A stretch of DNA of 60,000 nt, taken from Cryptomeria japonica (Eukaryota > Streptophyta > Pinopsida > Cupressales > Cupressaceae). How positions within the stretch are numbered: position 1 is the first letter of the stretch; every line of letters begins with the position of its first letter. Of this stretch, positions 34,740 to 46,023 are shown piece after piece. The notes beneath the pieces are model-generated. The model saw only the letters and a list, made by a program, of their open reading frames with translations, did no database searches and was not told where the DNA came from. The stretch covers positions 443,265,038-443,325,037 of the forward strand of contig NC_081413.1 in the NCBI RefSeq assembly GCF_030272615.1. Direction: 5' to 3'. The translations under genes were made by a program, and so were the position numbers.

Positions 34740-35604
34740 TTTTCAGTTCTAGCTTTATTTTATATCTATGCTAACGATTTACTATAAATTTGGCTATAAA
34801 ACTATGTACTTTCCTATGTTTACTAATATGGATATATTCATGTCAATACTATTATGAATATATTTATGTCAATTTGACATACAATCTTCTAAGAATGATA
34901 ATAATAAAGTGTAATTGTTATTTTTATTACAACTCATCCTCAACGATTCAAAAAGGTACAAATGATTTTAATAGTATTACAATTTTCTATGCATAAATTT
35001 AGTTATTGATTCTCAAGAGTTACAATATAATTAATAAAAATGTTGTTAATATGTACAATAAGAATTTAAATCACAAAGTAACAATTACACTAAAAAATTC
35101 ATTATTGATATACCATAGTATATATATATATACTTTCAATTTGTTGTAATTATTGAACAAACAAATGTCATGAAAGTTGTCAAGTCCATGTTATTACTAC
35201 AAGAGGCACTAGAAAATATTCAACATACTTTTGAATAATTAATGGCAAGGAAAACTAAACATTGTTCAAAGTCAACAAATTTAAATTCAATGCATGAGGA
35301 TTTGTTGCAAATTCATTAGAATTGTTACATAATGATGAATAGACATTGATGTCCAACTATGCATTGCAATAATTAATTACCTCCTATATTTCCTTTCACA
35401 AGGTAATGCAAAGTCAATTATCTTACCACACTATCAAATACATTTTTATAGACTATATGGATTGCTTGTGTTACAGATTCTTAATCATGAAGAAAATAAT
35501 AAAAGCAATGAGGGCCAACTTCAATAGTTGCACAATACATATATATCACAACTACACTACATTTCCTTTCTCTTATCATTGCATATTTCAATTTTTTTTA
35601 TACA
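34740..35604. other. AT-rich spacer before the Helentron coding part
   Basis: Short open frames only. The Helentron 5' terminus should lie in or before this stretch, but I cannot identify a terminal TC or hairpin with confidence. Confidence 0.5.
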
Positions 35605-36205
35605 ATGAAAAGAAAATTAGATTCCAAACAAATAACAAGAAAAGATATAATCGATGTAGAGAAATATAGCTTTGCAAATGATCCTAAAATATGCAATATA
35701 GATGATGCACTTAGAATTCAGGGATTGACTAGAAGCAAAATATTTAAATACAATGTAGGAGACTGTATTTTTTATTCATTTGAATTCCTCCTTAACAAAC
35801 ATTACACACCAATTCAACTATGTCATGGAACAATTGAATACTTCTTGAATTGTCTTTCGCAAGGCAATGCAGAAGCAATCATTTCTTATAACAATGAATT
35901 AAATGTATGCACTAACTGAAATGCATAGAATAGATGATGTGGAAACACATTTTCAGAGAATGAGAAAGTCTGCACTCCCAACTACAAATAATCAAGAAAT
36001 TGGATAATGGGTAGAAATTATTTGTATTAAATGGCTATCAAACTGGCTAGATATATAAATAAAAGTTTGGGCAGTTACTAGATCAGAGAAATACTTACAT
36101 TTCAACTGGTATTTTAGTGGATAATCATACTAAATCCTCTTTCATGATGCAAATCCTCTTCGCAGTCACTTTGAACCACTCTTACCATATCAAGCACACG
36201 AAACT
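35605..36205 (+). pseudogene. OTU-like cysteine protease domain of the Helentron, broken
   Basis: 35605-35919 contains NVGDCIFYSFEFLLNKHY, resembling the catalytic Cys loop of OTU proteases (Cys codon 35764-35766), though the usual preceding Asp is not kept. After a 1-nt frame change near 35910, a segment at 35960-36180 reads WVEIICIKWLSNWLD, then KVWAVT, and ends HFEPL, the layout around the catalytic His in OTU domains. It has several stops. OTU domains are known in some Helitron/Helentron proteins, but their role in transposition is unclear. Identification is by motif layout only. Confidence 0.55.
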
Positions 36206-36262
36206 ATAATCCATTCAAACGTAACCCTTCGTAAGATCAAACAATACATTAGAAGTCATACT

Positions 36263-36801
36263 ATGCATGAGATAGATTCATCTATTCAAAAGGAGGATAA
36301 CATACAATCACTTCGAAAAATCAAGAAACAAATATGCACAAAACACATAGCAATATGTACAAAAATCAACAAAGACAAAAAAATGTCACCAATAGAATTG
36401 TTCAAGAAACAAGTTCAAGATACACCTAGATATACATTTTCAAGTTGTCAAATGTTTCATTTTAAAAAAGAAATTGTCAATTTCAAAAATAAAGATATGC
36501 AAACATATCTTTATTTAACAAACAATAGACCTTTGACATCAACAAACTATATTTGCTCCCAATACAAAATATCATTAAAACAATCTAAATTACCTAACTA
36601 CGCAACACCCGATTACATTTAAACAAACAAACCATTGCAATAGGTAACAATGCTTTCACAATTAGAAGAGATACTAGTGTCGCTTAGAATTGCATTTGCA
36701 CAAATATGGCAATTGGGATATAAAAAATCTCAAATTGGCTTAACTGGTTCAATTATAAATGTACTAGTTGATATAGATATCATACAAAGAGCATTGCCAC
36801 G
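36263..36801 (+). pseudogene. Helitron N-terminal (helitron-like) region, before E
   Basis: 36263-36622 and its continuation contain TNYICSQYKISLKQSKLPN (the conserved Cys-bearing segment before Rep), then IAFAQIWQLG and SQIGLTGSIINVLVDIDII and QRALP up to 36801. This matches the conserved stretch upstream of Helitron Rep domains. Stops near 36620 and 36640. E cuts the frame inside the LPR motif. Confidence 0.75.
36781..36801. repeat. 21-bp duplication flanking element E
   Basis: 36781-36801 (starts catacaaagag, ends gccacg) recurs at 51855-51875 with 19 of 21 identities; both differences are C in the left copy and T in the right. Element E lies exactly between the copies. The usual LTR-element duplication is 5 bp (see findings). 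Confidence 0.85.
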
Positions 36802-37290
36802 TGATGAATACTAAGAGGGGGGTGAATTAGTATACCAAAATATACTGAACTCAAACTCTTAAACAGTTTAGCAAATAACCAGTATAACAGATTCACTAAT
36901 AAAGCGGTTAAGATAAATGCAAACCAAATAGCAAATAAAGCATTCACCCACAAAACCACAATCATCATAACACAAAATATTTGATGTGGAAACCCAAATG
37001 GGAAAAACCATGGTGAGTAGAAAGTCAAAAGTAACTATATGCAAAATAAAAACCAAACTAGTTAAGGTCAGACCAATTAAGGTCATACAATGTTCTTCAC
37101 CAGAACAAATCCTGTTAAGAATCTAGATCACTATTAGCTGATAAGTACTATTAAAGAAAACCTTGTTAAAGGATTTCAAATTCATGGTTGTGAGCCACCT
37201 TGTTAGAGGATTTACAAAGGCTTTGCTAGGCCTACCCAGTTAAGGGTTTCAGACTTGTCGAAGATGTGAGTAATCAACATGTGAGTGATC
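36802..37290 (-). repeat. 3' LTR of E, first part (interrupted by C)
   Basis: Starts TGATGAATACTAAGAGG, like the right LTR at 50777. It contains the GTGGAAACCC / GGGAAAAACC box at about 36986-37010 and an array of TTA-AGGATTT-like units at about 37110-37250. It breaks at TGATC and resumes at 44873. Confidence 0.92.
37286..37290. repeat. Target-site duplication of element C (TGATC)
   Basis: TGATC at 37286-37290 recurs at 44868-44872. The uninterrupted target (gtgagtgatctag) is present in the other LTR of E near 51257-51269, confirming that C inserted into E. Confidence 0.96.
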
Positions 37291-38877
37291 TGATAACTCA
37301 ATGATGAACCACAAGTACCAAACCGGTACTGAGAGGGGGGGAGTGAATCAGTACAAACACAAATGTAGTCCAAAACTGGTTTGGCAACAAATACTCCAAA
37401 TGACTGACAAACAGGGATACTGGTAAAACAGAGTGCACTCGGTAACATCCAGTATAATTCAATCAGTCATGAACCGGTCACTCAATAAGCTTCCCTCTTA
37501 GCTCAATACTACAATATCATTATATTCTCATGCATAAACAGGTAAACTTAATCATTAGATCTTCACAACAGTGAGTTCAATATGTTTTATAGATAGGCAT
37601 AAAACACATAACCTTCATATGCTTAATAGGTAAAACAAAGCATCGCAAGACAAAAGCATTTCACATGACACACATATTTTTCACGTGGAAACCCAACTGG
37701 GAAAAAACACGGTGGGGATGAATACCCACAAGCTGCTTTTTGAACTCTTTAGAAGTCTGCTCTGTTAGGAGTCTTGTCCAGTTAAGGAGATTACAATAGG
37801 TTCTAGTAGGAACCGATCCTATTAGGGATCACCCGATTAAGGGTTAAACCTAGTACGGTCACCTTGTTAGAGGATTTAAAGAACTCAATAGCTGAAAGGA
37901 TCTCCTAAGCTCTATAGCTTCTTAGAACTCATTAGTCTTGAGTTATTTGATTAAGGGATTCGAGTCAAGCCAGTTAAGACTACCCGATTTAAGGGATTTT
38001 GAATCAAGCTAGTTAAGGCTACCCTGTTAGGGGATTTTGCAACTGTTGAAGTGGTTAGAGATCAATAAGTATTACAATGATCTATTAATAGCACTCAATG
38101 CTAATGCAGATCCATTTAGGCTCCTCTTTACCTTCTGCACATTCACTTTGCAGGTATCACTTCTCTCCTTTGGTTTGGCAAGAATTACGTATCACTTCCC
38201 TTGGATACACACTCACAACTTTTGCCAACAACCTTAGAAAGAAACACAACATCGACCTTATAGGAAACATACAGGTCGGTAGCAAAAAAAACTAAACCCT
38301 AAACCTGTTAGGTTAAGCAATTCAAGTAGTTCAATCCTGACAATTGAATCATACTACATTAAATGCAACAATCTTGAATCAATCTCAAGACATTCTCCAT
38401 CATCCATTATCCACTGATTTCTTGGCGGCTGATAACTCATCACGCGTTATCACCATTTGATAGACTTCACTCATTCCCGAGGTAGATAGGAATAGTCTTC
38501 TTCATGTAAGATCCTTCACATGCACAAAGCTTACCTGGCAACACGATCTGTCCTCCATTATACTGCTAACTCATCACACTAAGATCACCAATTGAGTTAA
38601 ATAGACTTGAAGTACTCCAGCTGAAAATCCTGAAATGGAAGCTACCTACCAACTGGTAGTCATACAATGCTTCCATGTGTCGGTTCCCATAACTACATGC
38701 CGGTTCACCTTGAACAAATATGCCGCTTCACTTTGGCATATAAACTGGTTCATGCATATGTCGGTTCCTCTCTCTTTTCACCTATCACATGTGTCGGTTC
38801 ACACCATGTCTCACATTGACATCAATGACAACATACAATATCATTATGTCTTCATGCCGGTTCACATAATGCCAACA
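37291..38877 (-). repeat. 3' LTR of element C
   Basis: 1587 bp, TGATAACTCAATG...GCCAACA on the plus strand. It holds the CACGTGGAAACCC / GGGAAAAAACACGG box at about 37682-37714 and a cluster of short repeats built on GTTA-AGGG/GGATTT at about 37758-38037. Confidence 0.96.
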
Positions 38878-39119
38878 ATCTCCCCCTTTGGCATTGATGG
38901 CAATATACAAAGATATCTCTCCACTTCACTCCTTCTCCCCTATTTGTTGCAGATATCTTTTTCACTTCACTCCTTCTCCCCCTTTGACAACAATGTCAAA
39001 GTGGAGGTACAAGTATCTCTATTCCATCATGCTACTCCCCCTAAGGAGTAGCATCCTTCAACACATCAATCAACCAAAATTTGTCTTTCCAGTACCTGAC
39101 TAATGTGGAACAATTACTT
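38878..39119 (-). promoter_or_regulatory. 3' untranslated region of C: PPT, palindrome and hairpin
   Basis: PPT (plus strand atctccccctttgg) at 38878-38891 abuts the LTR. A second tract is followed by a perfect 8-bp palindrome: CTTTGACA at 38982-38989 pairs with TGTCAAAG at 38994-39001 around a 4-nt loop. A further hairpin pairs GCTACTCC at 39031-39038 with GGAGTAGC at 39045-39052. No coding. Confidence 0.8.
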
Positions 39120-42100
39120 TTAGTTCACCTCCTGAAGGGGCAATACCCCTAATTCACCTCTCAAATGCACAAATGTTGTCTTTGGGAGAGGCTTGGTGAG
39201 TATTTCTGCTAACTACTCCTTACTGGACACATGCTCCAGTGCAATCTTTTTATTCTGAACCTTTTCCCTTAAGAAATGATAATTAAGCTCAAAATGCTTG
39301 GTTCTAGAATGTAAAACTGGATTCTTTGATATATTGATAGCACTTGTGTTATCACAGAATATACTTACTGGTTTAGATACAGGGATCTTGAAGCCTTCCA
39401 GTACATGCTTCATCTAGATTGTTTGAGTGCAGTTCATGAAAGCTACAACATACTTCGCTTCCACTGTAGACTGAGAGATACAACTCTACTTTTTACTCAT
39501 CCATGAGACCAGTCTACCACTGAGAAACAATTCACCACTAGTTGTGCTCTTCTGATCATCCACATTGCCTGCCCAATCAACATCTGTGAACACTTTCAGA
39601 TTGAAATTATTGTTGTATGGGTACCACAATCCATAGTCAATTGTTCCCTTCAAATACCTAAGAATCTGCTTGACTGCAATCAAGTGAGATTCTCTTGGAC
39701 TCTTCTAGAACCTTGCAGTAATTCCAACTGCATGTGCAATATCTGGTCTGATATGCACTACATAATGCAACTTACCAATCATTGATCGGTATTCCTTCTC
39801 ATCAACCAGTGCATAATCATCCTCTCTTGTTAATTTGCAACCGGTCACCATCGGTGTACCAACCAATTTGCTATCTTCCATGCCAAAAGTCTTCAATACC
39901 TCTTTGACATATTTGGACTGAGTGATAAAGATTCCATCTTCCATATGCTGGATCTTTAGTCCAATAAAGAACTTAATCTCCCCTATGAGTGACATCTCAA
40001 ACTCTTTCTTCATCTCATCAGCAAACTCATGACTCATCTTGTCATCTCCTCCAAAGATGATGTCATCAACAAAAAACTTCATAGATTAGGATCTTATCTC
40101 CTTCAGACTTCAAGTAGATATTGCTATCTTCACTTATTCTCTCAAATCCAATCTTCACAAGATGGGAATGTAGCTACTCATACCATGTCCTAGGTGCTTG
40201 CTTTATACCATATAATGCTTTATGTAGCCTACATACCATGTCACTGTCTTTAGATAGGGAAAACCCATCTGGTTGCTCAATATACACCTCCTCTTCAAGT
40301 ACACCATTTAGGAATGCAAATTTTACATCCTTTTGATATACTTTGAACCTCTTAAAAGCTACATATGCAAGAAGCATACGAACTCCTTCCAATCTGGCTA
40401 CAGGAGCAAAGGTTTCTCCATAGTCTTCTCCTTCTTCTTGAGCATATCCTTTGCACACCATTCTAGCTTTATTCCTAATCATTGTGCCATCCTCATTCAG
40501 CTTGTTTCTGAACACCCATTTGGTGCCAATGACATTTTTATGCTCTAGTCTGGGTACCAAGGACCATGTACCATTTTTCTCTATCTGGTCAAGTTCTTCT
40601 TCCATTTCCTTGATCTAGTATTCATCTTTATGAGCCTCTTTGAATGATTTAGGCTCAAATTCAAAGATCATACATGAGTTTTCTCTAATCTTTCTTCTTG
40701 TAAGGAATCCTGCATCCTTATCACCTATGATTTGCTTAGGATCATGATTCAACTTGACATACCGAGGAATGGTCTTAACTGGTTCTTCTTGCTTTTACTC
40801 TTCATCCTCATCTTCATCAGTATCAGCATTCACTGGTTCAGGAACACTATTACTAGTACTCTGTTGACTGACAACCGGTTCCTAAAAGGTTGCAACCGGT
40901 TCATTTACAGCTTGCTCACTGCTGGTTTCCTCAGCCTTCTCAGAGGATTCATCAACTCTTACATTGATGCTTTCCATAATTCTCTGAGTCCTATTGTTGT
41001 AGCACTTGAAAGCTTTACTCTTGGTGGAATATCCTAGAAATATTCCCTCATCACATTTAGCTTCAAATTTGCCCTGATGTTCACTCCTCTTGATGTAACA
41101 TTTGCTACCAAATACCTTAAATTAGTTAACCATAGGTGTCTTACCGGTCCAATACTCATAAGGAGTTTTGTCCTTAAACTTTTTGATGAGTACCCAGTTC
41201 ATAGTGTAGACTGCAGTGCTCACCGCTTCTCTCCAAAAGGTGTGAGTTACCTTTCCTTGGATCAACATGGTTCTAGTAGCTTCAACCACAGGTCGATTAT
41301 TCCTCTCTGCTAGGCCATTCGGCTATGGAGTCTGAGGGGTAGACAGTTGTCTCTTGATACCAAATTCTTCACAATACTTGTTGAATTCACCGGAAGTGAA
41401 TTCCCCTCCTTGATCAATTCTGAGACACTTGATCCTTTTGCCGCTTTCCTTCTCCACTAATGCTCTGAAAGCTTTGAATTTCGCAAAGGCTTCGGACTTG
41501 TCTTTCAAGAATGTGACCCACATCATTCTTGAGCAGTCATTAGTGAGAATCATGAAGTACCTATCACCTTGCACACTCCTAGTTTTCATAAGACCACATA
41601 GATCAGTATGCACAAGATCAAGCAAATTGTCAGCAGTGAAGGATTTACCTTTAAAGGTTGAGGAAGACATTTTCCCCAATTGACACTCTCTGCATAAGGT
41701 ATTATCTGGTTTGCTCAGCACTGGCAACCCTCTAAGTGCCTTGATATTACTAGCCTTCACAATGTTATCAAAGTTCACATAGAAGAATCTCCTATGCCAT
41801 ATCCAACTATCATCAAGCTTAGCCATAAGACATGTACTAATATTTGCATTCAGATGAAATAGGTTACCTTTAGTTTGCATGTCGATGGCCACCAATTTAC
41901 CATCTTTTCCTTTGATTCTGCAAACTCCATTCTTGAATTGCAAAGCGAGTCGACTGTCATTTAACTGGGCAACACTTAGAAGGTTGTGTCTGAGACCATC
42001 AACCCAGTACACATTATCAGCACTACTCTTTCCATTCAAAGAGATGGATCCTCTACCTTTGAGCATGCATGGTGCATTATTTCCAAAGCGAACCACACCA

Positions 42101-42429
42101 CCATCATACTCCTCTAAGGATAGAAATTTGCTCCGGCCACTAGTCATATGGTGAGAATAGCCACTGTCAATGATCCACTCATTGGAATCATCAAACCAGG
42201 AGACAAGAGCCTTCTTGTCTGCCACATCTTCCTTTACAGCAACAAACATAATGTCTTCATTCTCTTCATCTTCTAATTCCTCATCTGTGACACCTTCATC
42301 AACTGCCACAAAATAGTTTCTCCGGTTTCCTCCTTTGAATTTCTTGAACCTTTCTAGCTTATCCTTGTTGTCGCTATTAGGACAATTCATAGCAATATGT
42401 CCTATCTGGTTACAAGAGAAACATTTCAA
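39120..42429 (-). pseudogene. pol of copia element C (knuckle to RNase H), broken
   Basis: Starts with an intact CX2CX4HX4C knuckle (CFSCNQIGHIAMNC). The aspartic protease DSG is present at about 42180. The pre-integrase HHCC region follows, then the integrase core (HTDLCG, RIDQGGEF). A TAG comes just after the PQTP motif at about 41323, and AERNNR with the last Glu follows. RT at 40605-39705 has [20 protein letters not shown] and an FVDD active site. RNase H extends to 39120, with FTDVDWAGN and VEAKYVVAF. About ten stops, many explicable as CAG/CAA/TGG changed to TAG/TAA. Confidence 0.93.
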
Positions 42430-43211
42430 AGGTAGCTTACTTTGTATTTACCAGTTCCTTTTGAGAATTTCTTGGCAAGAAGTGCTTCAAATTCCATCAG
42501 AAACTCTTCATCATTCATTTCTCTGCTCTAATTAGGTTCCCCACTAGTGCTAGCCTCTTTTACTTTTTTGGAAGGTATAGCAGAGGCTCTAAAATCTGAT
42601 TCTGTCTTTTGAACACTGCCATCAAAACTATTCAGCTCATAGGTTGTCAACTTGGTTATGATGGAGTCCAAGGACACCTTAGACTTGTCTATTGATCTCA
42701 GCTCCTGAATAGCAGTGACCCTTATTGCATAGACTGGCAACAGGGATCTCAGGACTTTACTTACCATAGTGGAATCTTCTATTTTGCCACCTACACTCTT
42801 TATTTCTCCAACAACTATTTTGATTCTTATTCCATACTACTGAATGGTCTCTCCTTCAACCATCCATATGTCTTCAAACTTCCCTCTCAGGCTTTCTTCC
42901 TTAGCCTATTTTACATGCTCATCACCACCATAGATATTTTCAAGAGCATCCCATACCTCTTTGGGATTTACCTTGTCCTGAACATCAATAAACTCAATGT
43001 CAAATAGACTACTGATGAGGGCTTCCATGACTTGCCCATTTTCTTGTATCTCTCTTTTTTGGTCATCGGTGAGAGTACCGGTAGGAACAACATATACATT
43101 TTCAACATAACTCCAGTGTTTAACACCCATGCTTTTGATGAATATCTTCATCCCATCTCTCCATATACCAAAATTTTCCCTATTAAACTTTGGACCTTCC
43201 CTCTTCATCAT
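42430..43211 (-). pseudogene. gag of copia element C, broken
   Basis: Start at 43211 (MMKREGPKFNRENFGIW), the copia Gag N-terminus with the conserved FNRxNFxxW core. Helical Gag continues through VWDALENIYG and KVLRSLLPVYAIRVTAIQELR, and ends in the Glu-rich linker before the knuckle. Stops at about 42909, 42838 and 42530, and a 1-nt loss near 42440 shifts the frame just before the zinc knuckle of pol. Gag would form the cytoplasmic virus-like particle. Confidence 0.88.
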
Positions 43212-43266
43212 TTGACTAGGATCTTTTCCTCAAGTGGTTAAGCTTACAACACAGAGGACCTGGAGA

Positions 43267-43279
43267 CGCTCTGATACAA
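43267..43279 (-). promoter_or_regulatory. Primer binding site of element C
   Basis: Plus strand cgctctgatacaa, whose reverse complement matches the initiator tRNA-Met site with two mismatches. It lies beside the 5' LTR. Confidence 0.82.
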
Positions 43280-43281
43280 AT

Positions 43282-44867
43282 TGATAACTCAATGATGAAC
43301 CACAAGTACCAAACTGGTACTGAGAGGGGGGGGTGAATTAGTACAAACACAAATGTACTTCAAAACCGGTTTGGCAGCAAATACTCCAAATGACTGACAA
43401 ACAGGGATACTGGTAAAATAGAGTGCAATCGATAACATCCAGTACAACTCAATCAGTCATGAACCGGTCACTCAATAAGCTTCCCTCTTAGCTCAATACT
43501 ACAGTATCATTATATTCTAATGCATAAACAGGTAAACTTAATCATCAGGTCTTCATAATAGTGAGTTCAATATGTTTTATAGATAGGCATAAAACACAGA
43601 ACCTTCATATGCTTAACAGGTAAAACAAAGCATCACAAGACAAAAGCATTTCACATGACACACATATTTTTCACGTGGAAACCCAACTAGGAAAAACCAT
43701 AGTGGGGATGCATACCCACAAGCTACTTTTTGAACTCTTTAGAAGTCTGCTCTATTAGGAGCCTTCTCCAGTTAAGGACATTACAATAGGTTCTGGTAGG
43801 AACCGATCCTATTAGGGATCACCCGGTTAAGGGTTAAACCCGGTAGGGTTTCCTTGTTAGAGGATTTCAAGAACTCAATAGCTGAAAGGATCTCCTAAGC
43901 TCTATAGCTTCTCAGAACTCATTAGCCTCGAGTTACCCAATTAAGGGATTTGAGTCAAGCCGGTTAAGACTACCCGATTTAAGGGATTTTGAATCAAGCC
44001 AGTTAAGGCTAGCCTGTTAGGGGATTTTGCAACTGTTGAAGTGGTTAGAGATCAATAGGTATTACAATGATCTATTAATATGACTCAATGCTAATGTAGA
44101 TCTATTTAGGCTCCTCTTTACCTTCTGCACATTCACTTTGCAGGTATCACTTCTCTCCTTTGGTCTGGCAAGAATTACGTATCACTTCCCTTGGATACAC
44201 ACTCACAACTTTTGCCAACAACCTTAGAAAGAAACACAACATCGACCTTATAGGAAACATATAGGTCAGTAGCAAAAAAAACTAAACCCTAAACCTGTTA
44301 GGTTAAGAAATTCAAGCGGTTCAATCCTGACCGTTGAATCATACTGCATTAAATGCAACAATCTTGAATTGATCTCAAGACATTCTCCATCATCCATTAT
44401 CCACTAATTTCTTGGTGGCTGATAACTCATCACGCATTATCATCGTTTGATAGACTTTGCTCATTCCTGACGTAGATAGGAATAGTCTTCTTCATGCAAG
44501 ATCCTTCACGTGCACAGAGCTTATGTGGCAACATGATCTTTCCTCCATTATACTGCTAACTCATCACACTAAGATCACTGATTGAGTCACATAGACTTGA
44601 GGTACTCCAACCAAAAATCCTGAAATGGAAGCTACCTACCAACTGGTAGTCATACAATGCTTCCATGTGCTAGTCCCCATAACTACATGTCGGTTCACCT
44701 TGAACAAATATGCCGCTTCACTTTGGCATATAAACCGGTTCATACATATGTCAGTTCCTCTCTCTTTTCACCTATCACATGTGCCGGTTCACACCATGTC
44801 TCACATTGACATCAATGATAACATACAATATCATTATGTCTTCATGCCGGTTCACATAATGTCAACA
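43282..44867 (-). repeat. 5' LTR of element C
   Basis: 1586 bp, TGATAACTCAATG...GTCAACA on the plus strand, pairing with 37291-38877. A TATAAAA-like box reads on the minus strand near 43581-43575, about 300 bp from the PBS side. Confidence 0.96.
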
Positions 44868-44872
44868 TGATC

Positions 44873-45501
44873 TAGGTACTAGCACAATATGCTTGGTTAT
44901 ATCCTTGATAGCTCATTGTTAATGCATTTCAGTATTACTCCAGTCTTCAATATCTCCACACTCTAACTGTTCACACAGACCTAATATTCTCTACAAATAT
45001 CGCACATAACCTTCTCATACATCATACATCTCTCATCCATACAAACCCTAAACATGATGTCCTTATAAAGGAAACAGATTTCATGTCGGTCCAATAGGAT
45101 TAAACTACAAGTTCCTAGGTTTAGTGCATCTAGACACATTTGGTAACATGACACAAAATCACCGCCAAAGTGTCGATGGATGATAACTCATCATAGAAAT
45201 ACCGGTTGGTAACTCATCACAGAGTAATACCGGTTCATACAATATACCAATTACCAATTGTCAAAAATAAAGACTAGAAAATTTTAACTACCGCTTTGTT
45301 CCTTCGTATCACTTGAGATCCTTGAACCGCTTGAGGTCTTTATACCTCTTTGTGACCGATAAACATCTTCTACAAAACACCGATAGTTTAAAAACTATAA
45401 TACATAATACCAGTTGGAACAATTACCGATTGAGCATAACTCATACATCAAGAAAGTGTGTGTCCATGAATGACAATCAAAACATCATCAAAATGCCAAC
45501 A
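44873..45501 (-). repeat. 3' LTR of E, second part
   Basis: Continues the LTR interrupted at 37290 and ends GCCAACA at 45501, giving 1118 bp in all. It matches 51269-51854 of the other LTR, which stops short of the last bases. Confidence 0.9.
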
Positions 45502-46023
45502 ATCTCCCCCTTTGGCATTGATGGCAACACTTAGGAAAATTTTGACATCTAAGTATTTTTACAACAGAAATATGCCATAATCAAAATTACTCTCCCCCTA
45601 AGCATATACACTATCCCTTTTGCATAAATTACAATGTATACTATTCCCCCAAAGTAGTAACATGAAAGTATACATTAATGGTAACATTCACCAAAATTTT
45701 AAATACTACTCCCCCTTTGCCAACAATGACAAAGTAATGCAGAATAACCCCTTTTTCCTTATATATAAAAATAGAGTAAATGTTTATGACAATAAGGAAT
45801 AAAACTTATCAAAAACAGATTTAAAATCCTGCATAAAAGTTTTCATGGCCAATGTCCATCACTCAAGTAATGAGGTAACAACCTCACTTTCTATTTGCAT
45901 TTGGAATACCAGTTATTCCATAGAATCAATGGTACTCATCTCTTGAGTTACTATGATGGCTTCCAGGTCGAGAAAACATTTTTGAAGAATCTGTAGTCTA
46001 GGTAATAAGACCAGTTGAAGCTC
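45502..46023 (-). promoter_or_regulatory. 3' untranslated region of E with PPT and purine-tract palindromes
   Basis: PPT (plus strand atctccccctttgg, 45502-45515) is identical to that of C. Further C-rich tracts lie at about 45593-45599, 45645-45650 and 45710-45715. The last begins an imperfect palindrome, CTTTGCCA...TGACAAAG, at 45715-45734. A degenerate version of the CTACTCC/GGAGTAG hairpin lies at about 45639-45659. No coding. Confidence 0.7.

Larger units (their letters stand above)
35605..36801 (+). mobile_element. Helentron-class Helitron, 5' segment (continues at 51855)
   Basis: Coding sequence on the plus strand that resumes after element E at 51855. The reading across the junction, VDIDIIQRALP before E and QRVLPCSTDETLTIFVALKR after it, is the expected continuous Helitron sequence. 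OTU-like and N-terminal Helitron domains lie in this segment. The true 5' end is not identified. Confidence 0.8.
37291..44867 (-). mobile_element. Complete Ty1/copia retrotransposon C nested in an LTR of E
   Basis: 7577 bp, with LTRs 37291-38877 and 43282-44867, exact 5-bp TSDs, a PBS beside the right LTR and a PPT beside the left. It reads on the minus strand as gag, protease, integrase, RT, RNase H. I count about seven differences in the first 107 nt of the two LTRs. It is the youngest layer of the E/Helentron nest by position, yet its frames still carry around ten stops. Confidence 0.97.

Noticed and set aside
35113-35135. AT dinucleotide run as a promoter or origin
   Set aside because: Short microsatellite in AT-rich DNA with no nearby gene start.
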